DNA of 12,993 bases, from contig JALTKC010000408.1 in assembly GCA_027076245.1 (NCBI GenBank), forward strand, positions 1 to 12,993, read 5' to 3'. This stretch comes from Gammaproteobacteria bacterium (lineage in GTDB: Bacteria > Pseudomonadota > Gammaproteobacteria > GRL18). The first letter of the stretch is position 1. The number at the start of each line of letters is the position of its first letter. This document shows positions 6,585 through 12,993 of the stretch, in pieces. A program made the translations under genes and the position numbers. The notes below the pieces were generated by a model, which worked only from the letters and a program-made list of their open reading frames with translations, had not been told where the DNA came from and searched no databases.

Positions 6585-8411
6585 GTGAAAGATATTAGTA
6601 AAATCAGAAACATTGCCATTATTGCCCACGTCGATCATGGTAAAACCACTCTCGTCGACGAATTGCTTAAACAATCCGGTACCTTTGGTGAGCACCAGGA
6701 AGTATCGGAGCGCATGATGGACTCCAATGATCTGGAAAAGGAACGTGGTATTACGATCCTGTCCAAAAATACGGCCATTGAATGGAACGGTTATCATATT
6801 AATATTGTGGACACACCGGGACACGCCGATTTTGGCGGTGAAGTGGAGCGGGTACTCTCCATGGTCGATTGTGTCTGCCTGCTGGTGGATGCGGTGGAAG
6901 GCCCTATGCCGCAGACCCGTTTTGTTACCCAGAAGGCCTTTGAACTGGGTCTGAATCCTATTGTGGTGGTTAATAAAATTGACCGTGACGGCGCCCGCCC
7001 TGACTGGGTAATCGATCAGACTTTTGATCTGTTCGACCGCCTGGGCGGTACCGATGATCAGCTGGATTTCCCAGTGGTTTATGCCTCAGCTATTAACGGT
7101 TATGCTTCTCTTGAAGATGATGTACGTGAAGGGGATATGATACCTCTGTTTGAAACCATTGTGGAAAAAGTGTCTCCGCCGGATGTGGATATTGATGCCC
7201 CCTTTCAGATGCAGGTGATCAGCCTGGACTATAATAGTTATCTGGGGGTTATTGGTATTGGTCGAATTAAAAAAGGTACGGTTAAGTCCAATGCCCAGGT
7301 TGTGGTTGTGGACCGTGAAGGCAATGAGCGTAAAGGCCGTGTCCTGAAAGTTTTTGGTTTTAAAGGTCTGGAGCGTATTGAAGTGCCTGAAGCACAGGCG
7401 GGTGATATTATCGCTTTTTGTGGTATTGAAGGACTGAATATTTCCGATACCCTGTGTGATCCTAATAATGTGGAAGCTTTGCCAGCGCTGACTGTGGATG
7501 AACCCACCGTTACCATGACTTTCCAGGTCAATAATTCACCTTTTGCCGGGCGTGAAGGCAAGTTTGTTACCTCCCGTCAGATCAAGGAGCGTCTGGAAAA
7601 AGAACTGCTGCATAATGTGGCCTTACGGGTAGAACAGACCGACGATCCGGACAAGTTCCGGGTGTCCGGTCGCGGTGAACTGCACCTGGGTGTTCTGATT
7701 GAAAATATGCGTCGTGAGGGTTTTGAGCTGGGGGTGTCCCGTCCGGAAGTCATCACCAAAGAAATCGACGGTGTTATGTGTGAACCTTTTGAAGAGGTGA
7801 TGCTGGATGTGGAAGATCAGCACCAGGGTACCATTATGGAAAAAATGGGTGAGCGTAAAGGCGAACTCAAAAATATGGTACCCGATGGTAAAGGCCGGGT
7901 CAGGCTGGAATACATTGTGCCTTCCCGTGGCCTGATTGGTTTTCAGACGGAATTTATGACCGCCACTTCAGGCAGCGGCCTGTTCTATCATAATTTTGAT
8001 CATTATGGCCCCATGATTGCCGGTGAGTTTGCCAAACGTAATAATGGTGTACTGATTTCCAATGCCCAGGGTACCTCAGTGGGCTTTGCCCTGTTTAACC
8101 TGCAGGATCGCGGCAGAATGTTTATCGGTCACGGGGTGGATGTTTATGAAGGTATGATCATCGGTATCCATTCACGCAGTAATGATCTGGTGGTTAATCC
8201 CCTGAAAGCCAAACAGCTGACCAATGTCCGTGCCTCCGGCACCGATGAAGCGGTCACTCTGACTACACCAATTACCATGACCCTGGAACAGGCTCTGGAA
8301 TTTATTGATGAGGATGAACTGGTGGAAGTAACACCAGAGAGTATTCGTATCCGTAAACGTTTACTGACTGAAAATGAGCGTAAACGTGCAGGACGTGCTG
8401 CTAAAGCCTGA
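6585..8411 (+). CDS. typA: Ribosome-associated translational GTPase TypA/BipA
   Basis: This 608-residue protein (E. coli BipA has 607) is a full-length TypA/BipA. It is an EF-G-like GTPase that binds ribosomes and supports 50S assembly and growth in stress or cold. GTPase motifs: G1 AHVDHGKT (14-21), G2 ERGITI (53-58), G3 DTPGH (76-80), G4 NKID (130-133) and G5 ASAING (167-172). Domain II follows (about 205-290), then the EF-G III/V-like domains and the BipA-specific C-terminal domain with [15 protein letters not shown] and [11 protein letters not shown]. The start is GTG at 6585, chosen because [13 protein letters not shown] must sit near the N-terminus. The ribosome-binding site is weak (only GGA about 9 nt upstream) in a U-rich leader that carries the 6477-6511 hairpin. 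Confidence 0.97.
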   Translation: MKDISKIRNIAIIAHVDHGKTTLVDELLKQSGTFGEHQEVSERMMDSNDLEKERGITILSKNTAIEWNGYHINIVDTPGHADFGGEVERVLSMVDCVCLLVDAVEGPMPQTRFVTQKAFELGLNPIVVVNKIDRDGARPDWVIDQTFDLFDRLGGTDDQLDFPVVYASAINGYASLEDDVREGDMIPLFETIVEKVSPPDVDIDAPFQMQVISLDYNSYLGVIGIGRIKKGTVKSNAQVVVVDREGNERKGRVLKVFGFKGLERIEVPEAQAGDIIAFCGIEGLNISDTLCDPNNVEALPALTVDEPTVTMTFQVNNSPFAGREGKFVTSRQIKERLEKELLHNVALRVEQTDDPDKFRVSGRGELHLGVLIENMRREGFELGVSRPEVITKEIDGVMCEPFEEVMLDVEDQHQGTIMEKMGERKGELKNMVPDGKGRVRLEYIVPSRGLIGFQTEFMTATSGSGLFYHNFDHYGPMIAGEFAKRNNGVLISNAQGTSVGFALFNLQDRGRMFIGHGVDVYEGMIIGIHSRSNDLVVNPLKAKQLTNVRASGTDEAVTLTTPITMTLEQALEFIDEDELVEVTPESIRIRKRLLTENERKRAGRAAKA

Positions 8412-8432
8412 TTGGTAACAGCTTCGTTCAAT

Positions 8433-8456
8433 CCGGTCGGCGTTCTGCCCGGCCGG
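8433..8456 (+). terminator. Weak GC-rich hairpin downstream of typA
   Basis: An 8-bp stem (one G-U pair) forms between CCGGTCGG at 8433-8440 and CCGGCCGG at 8449-8456 with an 8-nt loop. It starts 22 nt after the typA stop. Only a pyrimidine-rich tract with few consecutive Ts follows, so termination efficiency is uncertain. Confidence 0.45.
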
Positions 8457-8544
8457 CTCCTCTCATCCATATTTTCTCATGCATAGTTACCCTGTTTTAA
8501 TACTGGAAACTACCCATTGTATAAAACCGGAATAAGCCCTACTC

Positions 8545-8572
8545 TTGTATTACATACCTGATAATCTATATT
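8545..8572 (+). promoter_or_regulatory. Predicted sigma-70 promoter of the DUF4426 gene
   Basis: TTGTAT at 8545-8550, a 16-bp spacer and TATATT at 8567-8572 give 4/6 and 5/6 matches. The start would be near 8579, leaving a leader of about 20 nt that holds the strong AAGGAGG ribosome-binding site at 8590-8596. Confidence 0.4.
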
Positions 8573-8600
8573 ATCTACTGATAATCCTTAAGGAGGCTGT

Positions 8601-9044
8601 ATGAATATAACAACAATAACACGTACTTCCATTCTGGCTTTAATCCTTTCTGCTTTTCTGAGCAGCATCTCTCTGGCAGAAAATGCCAAAGAATATAACG
8701 ATCATATTGTTTATTATAATGCTTTTCCTACCGATTCACTGCCCCCTGAAATGACCAAGCAATACGGTCTTAAGCGCAGTAAAAATTATGCACTGGTGAA
8801 TATTTCGGTAATGAAAAAAGGTGCGGGTATTCCTATTGGCGTTAAGTCTGAAGTCAATGGCGAGTTAAAAAACCTGATGGGACAGACCCGTAAACTGGAC
8901 TTTAAGGAAATCAAGGAAGGTAAGGCGGTCTATTATATTGCCCAGGTTGGTGTGCAGAGCCACGAACAGGTTAATTTTACCATTAATATCAAACCTGAAC
9001 ACGGGCAGGAAAAATATACCATCAAGTTCAGTAAGAAGTTTTAG
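8601..9044 (+). CDS. DUF4426 secreted protein
   Basis: This 147-residue protein has a clear Sec signal peptide (about residues 1-26, cleavage after SLA before ENAKEY). The mature part of about 121 residues should be periplasmic and shows the DUF4426 pattern: HIVYYNAFPTDSLPPEM, then YGLKRSKNYALVNISVMKKG, then VYYIAQVGVQ and a C-terminal IKFSKKF strand. The family is common in Gammaproteobacteria and its role is not established. A strong ribosome-binding site (AAGGAGG) and its own predicted promoter suggest it is well expressed. Its stop codon overlaps the stop of the convergent membrane-protein gene (TAG at 9042-9044 against TTA at 9041-9043). Confidence 0.9.
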   Translation: MNITTITRTSILALILSAFLSSISLAENAKEYNDHIVYYNAFPTDSLPPEMTKQYGLKRSKNYALVNISVMKKGAGIPIGVKSEVNGELKNLMGQTRKLDFKEIKEGKAVYYIAQVGVQSHEQVNFTINIKPEHGQEKYTIKFSKKF

Positions 9045-9766
9045 GTCTGCATTCTTAAACTGATATTAAATAAGGAAAACAGGCCAAAGGCAATAATAAT
9101 CCCGCCGGCCAGTGATCGTACCCATTTTTTACGGATAAAGTTGGTCAATGTGGCTGCAAAAACCCCCATTGCCAGCAACATGGGCAGTGTCCCCAGGCCA
9201 AAACTGAGCATCAGCAGACCGCCTTCAATAGCACTGCCGGTGGATATGGACCAGAATAAAATCGTATAAACCAGACCGCAGGGCAGCCAGCCCCATAAAG
9301 CACCCAGAATCAGTGCCTGAAAAGGGGATTTTACCGGGATAAAACGCCGGCTGATGGGTTCTATACGTTTCCAGATCAGTCCTCCGGCCCGTTCAATATT
9401 ACGCAGACCCACCCACCAGCCGCCAATATACAAACCCAGGGCAATCATAAACAGGGCTGCAAAAATCTGCAGGCCGAACTGGATATTATTCAGCAGCGGC
9501 AGATTAGCCGCCATCATGCTGATACCGCCCACCAGTACCCCGGCCAGGGTATAGCTGAACAGACGCCCACCATTATAGGCCAGCAGATAGGGATAAATAT
9601 TTTTAGGCGGCTGAGGAGGCTGGAGAGTGGAATTAACATTGTTGCCGGCGGCCGGATTAATACCAAAGGTCAGGGCACCGACAATGCCTCCGCACATGCC
9701 CAGACAGTGGACACCACCGAGTAAACCGGCAATAAAAGCCGCCAGATAGGAAATTTCTACCGGCAT
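9041..9766 (-). CDS. DsbD_2 / sulfite exporter TauE/SafE-type membrane protein
   Basis: This 241-residue polytopic inner-membrane protein belongs to the cytochrome-biogenesis-like DsbD_2 group often annotated as TauE/SafE family. The signature motifs are GGVHCLGMCGGIVGA (residues 17-31, C21 and C25) and WGWLPCGLVYTI (158-169, C163). There are about six hydrophobic segments, with a proline-rich insert (50-55) in the first loop. Relatives often lie beside cbb3 cytochrome oxidase assembly genes and are suspected to handle metal or reducing equivalents. No oxidase gene is visible here, so the role is inferred only from the family. It lies 60 bp downstream of the exonuclease III-family gene on the same strand. 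Only a weak ribosome-binding site is visible. Confidence 0.87.
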   Translation of the reverse strand: MPVEISYLAAFIAGLLGGVHCLGMCGGIVGALTFGINPAAGNNVNSTLQPPQPPKNIYPYLLAYNGGRLFSYTLAGVLVGGISMMAANLPLLNNIQFGLQIFAALFMIALGLYIGGWWVGLRNIERAGGLIWKRIEPISRRFIPVKSPFQALILGALWGWLPCGLVYTILFWSISTGSAIEGGLLMLSFGLGTLPMLLAMGVFAATLTNFIRKKWVRSLAGGIIIAFGLFSLFNISLRMQT

Positions 9767-9826
9767 AATAGATGCTCACAGCATGATAGACGATTCTTAT
9801 GGCTCCTGATGGTGAGTTTAATAGAG

Positions 9827-10603
9827 CTAAATTTCATAAGTATAATTCATAATAATCGGGGCATGATCAGAAAAACGCTCATCCTTATAAATAGAGGTGG
9901 ATTCCAGCCTGTCTGCCAGGGAAGGCGATATTACCTGGTAGTCAATACGCCAGCCTGTGTTATTAGCCCAGGCCTGACCCCGGTTTGACCACCAGGTGTA
10001 CTGTTCCGGCTCCTTATTTAGAACCCTAAAAGCGTCCACCAGGCCAATTTCATCACCAAACAGCTTGTCCATCCAGGCCCGTTCTTCCGGTAAGCAGCCC
10101 GAACGGTTTTTATTGCCGTTAAAATTTTTAATATCAATACGTTTATGCACGATATTCCAGTCACCGCAGATAATATAATCGCGTTTGCTTTGCGCCATTT
10201 CCTTAAGCATGGGTTCTAGTCTGTCCAGAAACTCCATTTTAAGAACCTGGCGTTCATCTTTGGAGGAACCGGAAGGCAGATACAGGGAAGCCACACTGAG
10301 ATTACCAAAATCGGCCTGAATATAACGGCCTTCCGTATCCGCTACATCCCAGCCCAGACCGGTAATAACCTTATCAGGTTCTTTTTTTGAATAGATGGCC
10401 GTGCCGCTATAGCCTTTTTTTTCAGCATCAAAAAAATAGCGATGATAACCTTCAGGTGCAAATACCGGATCGGATAACTGATCAATCTGGGCCTTGGTTT
10501 CCTGAATACAGACCACATCGGGATCCTCTTTCTGCATCCAGTCAAAAAAGCCTTTTTTGGCTGCTGCACGGATACCGTTTAAATTGGCAGAGATGATTTT
10601 CAT
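9827..10603 (-). CDS. Exonuclease III family DNA-repair nuclease at the crc locus
   Basis: Read from MKIISANLNGIR this is a 258-residue exonuclease III/AP endonuclease-family protein. Its catalytic set is complete: N7, E35 (CIQETK), Y108, D148 and N150 (GDWN), D221 (WRIDY), and D246-H247 (SDHAPI). It should nick DNA at abasic sites and act as a 3'-5' exonuclease. Overall sequence and length are close to Pseudomonas Crc, which lacks several of these residues and acts in catabolite repression. The neighbour pyrE is also Crc's neighbour. Intact catalytic residues argue for a nuclease. An in-frame ATG at 10642 would add 13 residues, but a TATAAT box (10631-10636, minus) lies inside that extension, so I use 10603. 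Confidence 0.92.
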   Translation of the reverse strand: MKIISANLNGIRAAAKKGFFDWMQKEDPDVVCIQETKAQIDQLSDPVFAPEGYHRYFFDAEKKGYSGTAIYSKKEPDKVITGLGWDVADTEGRYIQADFGNLSVASLYLPSGSSKDERQVLKMEFLDRLEPMLKEMAQSKRDYIICGDWNIVHKRIDIKNFNGNKNRSGCLPEERAWMDKLFGDEIGLVDAFRVLNKEPEQYTWWSNRGQAWANNTGWRIDYQVISPSLADRLESTSIYKDERFSDHAPIIMNYTYEI

Positions 10604-10630
10604 AATATGCTCATATAAAAAACAGCCGCT

Positions 10631-10655
10631 ATTATAACCCACTTTAGGGTATAAT
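10631..10655. promoter_or_regulatory. Back-to-back -10 boxes for exonuclease gene and pyrE
   Basis: TATAAT occurs on the minus strand at 10631-10636 and on the plus strand at 10650-10655, separated by 13 bp. The minus box would start the exonuclease transcript near 10624, 20 nt before its ATG. The plus box would start pyrE near 10662, leaving a leader of about 74 nt. Both -35 regions are weak (CTGAAT for the minus one). The two polymerases would compete for overlapping DNA. Confidence 0.45.
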
Positions 10656-10735
10656 TCAGGCTGACCCGGCAGGAAAAATACCAGTTAAACGGTCAAAATT
10701 AAGTATTAAACCAGAACAGAAATGAGAGCAGCATT

Positions 10736-11377
10736 ATGCAGGAATATCAAAAACAGTTTATTAAATTTGCCCTGGATACCGGGGTGTTACGTTTTGGTGA
10801 GTTTACTTTAAAATCAGGTCGGCTCAGTCCATATTTTTTTAACAGCGGCCTGTTTAATACCGGCGGTTCCCTGGCTGAACTGGGGCGTTTTTATGCCAGT
10901 GCCCTGATGGACAGTGGTATTGAGTTTGATATGCTGTTCGGTCCGGCTTATAAAGGTATCCCCCTGGCTTCAACCTGTTCCATTGCTCTGGCTGATCATC
11001 ATAAACGGGATCTGCCCTATAGTTTTAACCGCAAGGAAGCCAAAGATCACGGTGAAGGCGGCACAATCGTCGGTGCGCCTCTACAGGGTCGGGTGATGAT
11101 TATTGATGATGTGATTTCTGCTGGCACATCGGTCAGGGAGTCACTTAACCTGATTAATGAGGCTGGAGCGAGTGCCGCCGGTGTGGTTATTGCTCTGGAT
11201 CGTCAGGAGCTGGGCAAGGGTGACGTTTCCGCCATTGCTGAAATTGAAAAAAATTATAATATGCCTGTGGCCAGTATTATTAAGCTGGAACATTTAATTG
11301 CTTATCTGCAGGATGATCAGGCGTTTGCGGAGTATTATGAGAAGGTGGTGGCTTATCGGGAGCGGTATGGGGCATAA
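10736..11377 (+). CDS. pyrE: Orotate phosphoribosyltransferase
   Basis: PyrE makes orotidine 5'-monophosphate from orotate and PRPP in pyrimidine biosynthesis. The protein has 213 residues, the same as E. coli PyrE. It shows the substrate segment [13 protein letters not shown] with K26, [11 protein letters not shown] (68-78), the catalytic loop [13 protein letters not shown] (R99, K100, K103, H105) and the PRPP-binding motif [13 protein letters not shown] (120-132). The gene is divergent from the exonuclease III-family gene, not downstream of rph as in E. coli. I see no attenuator peptide or terminator in its roughly 74-nt leader. The ribosome-binding site is weak (GAGAG about 10 nt upstream). 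It converges on rsmJ across the 7-bp tandem repeat. Confidence 0.97.
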   Translation: MQEYQKQFIKFALDTGVLRFGEFTLKSGRLSPYFFNSGLFNTGGSLAELGRFYASALMDSGIEFDMLFGPAYKGIPLASTCSIALADHHKRDLPYSFNRKEAKDHGEGGTIVGAPLQGRVMIIDDVISAGTSVRESLNLINEAGASAAGVVIALDRQELGKGDVSAIAEIEKNYNMPVASIIKLEHLIAYLQDDQAFAEYYEKVVAYRERYGA

Positions 11378-11380
11378 TCC

Positions 11381-11443
11381 AGCGTTGAGCGTTGAGCGTT
11401 GAGCGTTGAGCGTTGAGCGTTGAGCGTTGAGCGTTGAGTGTTA
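11381..11443. repeat. Heptanucleotide tandem repeat (AGCGTTG)n
   Basis: Eight perfect copies of AGCGTTG run without interruption from 11381 to 11436. A degenerate ninth unit AGTGTTA follows at 11437-11443. The array starts 3 bp after the pyrE stop, and the last three bases of the ninth unit are the complement of the rsmJ TAA stop. The array fills the whole space between the two convergent genes. Copy number is likely to vary by slippage. Its size (7 bp) recalls the short tandemly repeated repetitive sequences of cyanobacteria and the heptamers reported in large sulfur bacteria, but the unit differs. Confidence 0.95.
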
Positions 11444-12226
11444 AGTAAGAGCAGGGATGATGTAGATGTCGAAGCGGTGTTTTTTCATTTTTAGGGTGTA
11501 GGTGGGTTGTTGCTGATTTAGATTTGGGGCTTTTATTGGGCGTTTGACTACGACTCTTTTTTTGGCTATTTGCAGGGCTGTTTCTAATAGCTGGTGGCTG
11601 TCGGTGTCATCGCCGATGATTTTTTGCAGGGCCAGCATTTCTTTTTTGACCTGGGCGGATTTTTTTCGGTGGGGGAACATGGGGTCCAGATAGACCACAT
11701 CGGGTTGTGCCGGCCAGTCTTTAATGGTTTCTCTGGTCAGCCTGCGGGCATCACCGAATTTAAATGTCATTCTTTGAATAATTTCTTTAATATCCTCATG
11801 GCTGTTCTCATCAGATAGTGCACGCTCCAGGGCATTACATAATAGTGCTGCAGAGACTGGGGAGCGTTCCATTAAAATCACCTGTGCACCCAGGCTGGCA
11901 AAAACAAAGGCATCGTTCCCCATACCAGCCGTGGCATCCAGAATCAGCGGTGAAGAGATCTTATGAAAGCCAATGGCTTTGGCTATGGTCTGTCCTTTAC
12001 CGCCACCAAACTTACGGCGGTGCTCAATGGCACCGGAAGTAAAGTCTATAAAAATAGGTCCGAATAGCTGTTCTTTGCTGATTAATTGCAGGCGCTCTGG
12101 TGTGAGCTGCAGATAAAAGGCTTCTGAGCTTTCTGTACAATATTGCAGACACCATTGCTCAGCCAGTGCCCGGGTTTTCTGTACCAGTAGCGGATCAGAT
12201 GTATTGGAAGGCAGTAGCGGAAACAT
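11441..12226 (-). CDS. rsmJ: 16S rRNA (guanine1516-N2)-methyltransferase
   Basis: RsmJ methylates N2 of G1516 in 16S rRNA using S-adenosylmethionine. The 261-residue protein (E. coli 250) shows FIDFTSGAIEHRRKFGGGKGQ (59-79), then the SAM-binding motif I LILDATAGMGNDAFVFASLG (94-113). The family motif VVYLDPMFPHRKKSA follows (177-191), then the terminal RVVVKRPIKAP. The C-terminus FDIYI is typical. The gene converges with pyrE, and its stop codon lies in the last unit of the heptanucleotide repeat. Upstream it is separated from the OmpA-family gene by a terminator, so it probably has its own promoter in the AT-rich 12227-12256 segment, though no clear boxes are visible. A TGAG about 8 nt upstream may serve as ribosome-binding site. 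Confidence 0.96.
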   Translation of the reverse strand: MFPLLPSNTSDPLLVQKTRALAEQWCLQYCTESSEAFYLQLTPERLQLISKEQLFGPIFIDFTSGAIEHRRKFGGGKGQTIAKAIGFHKISSPLILDATAGMGNDAFVFASLGAQVILMERSPVSAALLCNALERALSDENSHEDIKEIIQRMTFKFGDARRLTRETIKDWPAQPDVVYLDPMFPHRKKSAQVKKEMLALQKIIGDDTDSHQLLETALQIAKKRVVVKRPIKAPNLNQQQPTYTLKMKKHRFDIYIIPALT

Positions 12227-12256
12227 ATCTACTCAGTATTTATTCATACACATACA

Positions 12257-12289
12257 CCCTCGCCCTCTGGGAGAGGGCTGGGGTGAGGG
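12257..12289. repeat. GC-rich hairpin repeat, copy 2 (upstream of rsmJ)
   Basis: CCCTC (12257-12261) pairs with GAGGG (12285-12289), and GCCCTCT (12262-12268) with AGAGGGC (12272-12278) around a GGG loop, with a 6-nt bulge TGGGGT. The reverse strand begins CCCTCACCCCAGCCCTCTCC. This looks like a dispersed repeat I associate with many proteobacterial intergenic regions, and it resembles the segment at 4872-4905. A T-run follows on the plus strand (12292-12297), so it could also terminate plus-strand transcripts, although no plus-strand gene ends here. Confidence 0.6.
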
Positions 12290-12304
12290 GCTTTTTTCTG
12301 AGGC

Positions 12305-12343
12305 AAAAAAAAGCTGCAACAGAAAACTGTTACAGCTTTTTTT
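12305..12343 (-). terminator. Intrinsic terminator of the OmpA-family gene
   Basis: AAGCTGCAACAG (12311-12322) pairs with CTGTTACAGCTT (12327-12338) around an AAAA loop with one mismatch. A-runs on the left and T-runs on the right make it nearly symmetric. Read on the minus strand it gives a stem followed by eight Ts, starting 39 nt after the OmpA-family stop. It separates that gene from rsmJ and could work in both directions. Confidence 0.85.
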
Positions 12344-12381
12344 AAACCATACTTCTAAAACTAAGTTTTTATAATAAAAAA

Positions 12382-12993
12382 TTAGTTAGCAGTATTAATA
12401 TCGATAACTACACGACGGTTCTGAGCACGACCTTCTTTAGTTGAATTATCAGCAACAGGCTCGCTTTCACCTTTACCAATAACAACAAAGTTAGCAGTAG
12501 CACCAATGGATTTCAGGTAATCCACAACGGCCTGGGCACGACGCTCAGACAGTTTCTGGTTATATTCTTCAGGACCGGTACTGTCAGTATGACCGATAAC
12601 TTCAACGGTTTCAGTACGGTGACAGCCTTCAGGCAGTTCTGCAAGGATAAAGTCGCGTGCTGCGGCCAATTTTTCTTTATCAATATCTTTGACAACTGCG
12701 CTATCAAAGTCAAAGTGCAGGTCTTTCAGTACAATAACATCTGGACATTTTGGCGGGTTGTCAGTAACAACAACTTCTTTCATGTCGTTTTTAACAACAA
12801 TTTCAGAAACACCCATGGCTTTTTCATAGCCGCATTCTTCCAGTTTTACATCGGTGGCTGCAAAGCGGTCACGCCAGCATTCGCCGTAACTGTTTTTCCA
12901 GACTTCACCATATGAATTAGTTACATAGTCCTCTACAAAACCATCCCCTTCAGCAGTGGCTGTTGCAGACATAATGCCCATTGTTAAACCAGT
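12382..12993 (-). CDS. OmpA-family outer-membrane protein, signal peptide cut by window edge
   Basis: The frame is open to the right edge. The visible start TGLTMGIMSATATA looks like the end of a signal peptide cleaved before EGDG, so only some N-terminal residues are missing. An internal ATG at 12979-12981 is probably not the start. The mature N-terminal part is short and carries a direct repeat, NSYGEVWK then NSYGECWR. The C-terminal OmpA/Pal peptidoglycan-binding domain begins near LKDLHFDFDSA. It includes VEVIGHTDSTGPEEYNQKLSERRAQAVVDYL and ends GRAQNRRVVIDI, keeping the D and R expected to bind diaminopimelate. It has no room for an eight-stranded barrel, so it is a small OmpA-like protein that tethers peptidoglycan to the envelope. 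The terminator at 12305-12343 ends its transcript. Confidence 0.9.
   Translation of the reverse strand, partial: TGLTMGIMSATATAEGDGFVEDYVTNSYGEVWKNSYGECWRDRFAATDVKLEECGYEKAMGVSEIVVKNDMKEVVVTDNPPKCPDVIVLKDLHFDFDSAVVKDIDKEKLAAARDFILAELPEGCHRTETVEVIGHTDSTGPEEYNQKLSERRAQAVVDYLKSIGATANFVVIGKGESEPVADNSTKEGRAQNRRVVIDINTAN

Noticed and set aside
8144..8470. Antisense open frames within typA and other genes
   Set aside because: They overlap well-supported conserved genes, lack recognisable domains and show low-complexity arginine/serine-rich composition typical of shadow frames.
10604..10642. Longer N-terminus for the exonuclease III-family protein
   Set aside because: Family proteins start at MKIIS, and a TATAAT box lies within the proposed extension.
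11381..11443. CRISPR array
   Set aside because: Units are 7 bp with no spacers; this is a simple tandem repeat.
12291..12304. T-run after copy 2 of the hairpin repeat as a plus-strand terminator
   Set aside because: No plus-strand gene ends upstream of it; the nearest, pyrE, ends about 880 bp away across rsmJ.

Overview
The window reads as a chromosomal housekeeping segment of a gammaproteobacterium outside the Enterobacterales. The global regulator is of the Crp/Vfr type and has an OsmC-family YhfA gene divergent to it. An exonuclease III-family gene sits head to head with pyrE, as crc does in Pseudomonas. qmcA-nfeD, typA, rsmJ and a DUF4426 gene also fit this class. I cannot name a genus from sequence alone. 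I see no phage, plasmid, transposase or CRISPR signature. Both edges cut genes: the left edge truncates the C-terminus of a minus-strand gene and the right edge truncates the signal peptide of an OmpA-family gene.

Layout. 1-2100: three minus-strand genes, in transcription order crp/vfr, a DsbA-family thioredoxin-fold protein and an uncharacterised membrane-anchored protein. 2392-2808: the OsmC-family gene, divergent from crp. 2822-2994: a 173-bp nested palindromic element between convergent genes. 3035-3775 (-): a TtcA-family tRNA thiolation ATPase. 3936-5403 (+): the membrane pair qmcA-nfeD, separated by a hairpin repeat. 5416-6294 (-): a CheW-type coupling protein with a zinc-binding CZB domain inside it, preceded by a good match to a flagellar sigma-28 promoter. 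6585-8411 (+): typA/bipA, with a perfect 15-bp inverted repeat near the predicted 5' end of its transcript. 8601-9044 (+): DUF4426 secreted protein. 9041-9766 (-): polytopic DsbD_2/TauE-type membrane protein, whose stop codon overlaps the DUF4426 stop. 9827-10603 (-) and 10736-11377 (+): exonuclease III family gene and pyrE, divergent. 11381-11443: heptanucleotide tandem repeat running into the rsmJ stop codon. 11441-12226 (-): rsmJ. 12257-12343: second hairpin repeat and an intrinsic terminator. 12382-12993 (-): OmpA-family lipoprotein or porin-like protein.

The genes do not form one pathway. Themes are translation and RNA modification (TtcA family, RsmJ, TypA), envelope (QmcA/NfeD, OmpA family, DsbD_2-like, DsbA-like), global regulation (Crp/Vfr) and chemosensing (CheW-CZB). 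The points most worth following up are non-coding or architectural: the 173-bp palindromic element, the CheW-CZB fusion with its sigma-28 promoter, the 7-bp tandem repeat, the typA leader hairpin and a dispersed hairpin repeat present twice. Nothing here amounts to a clearly new multi-gene system.
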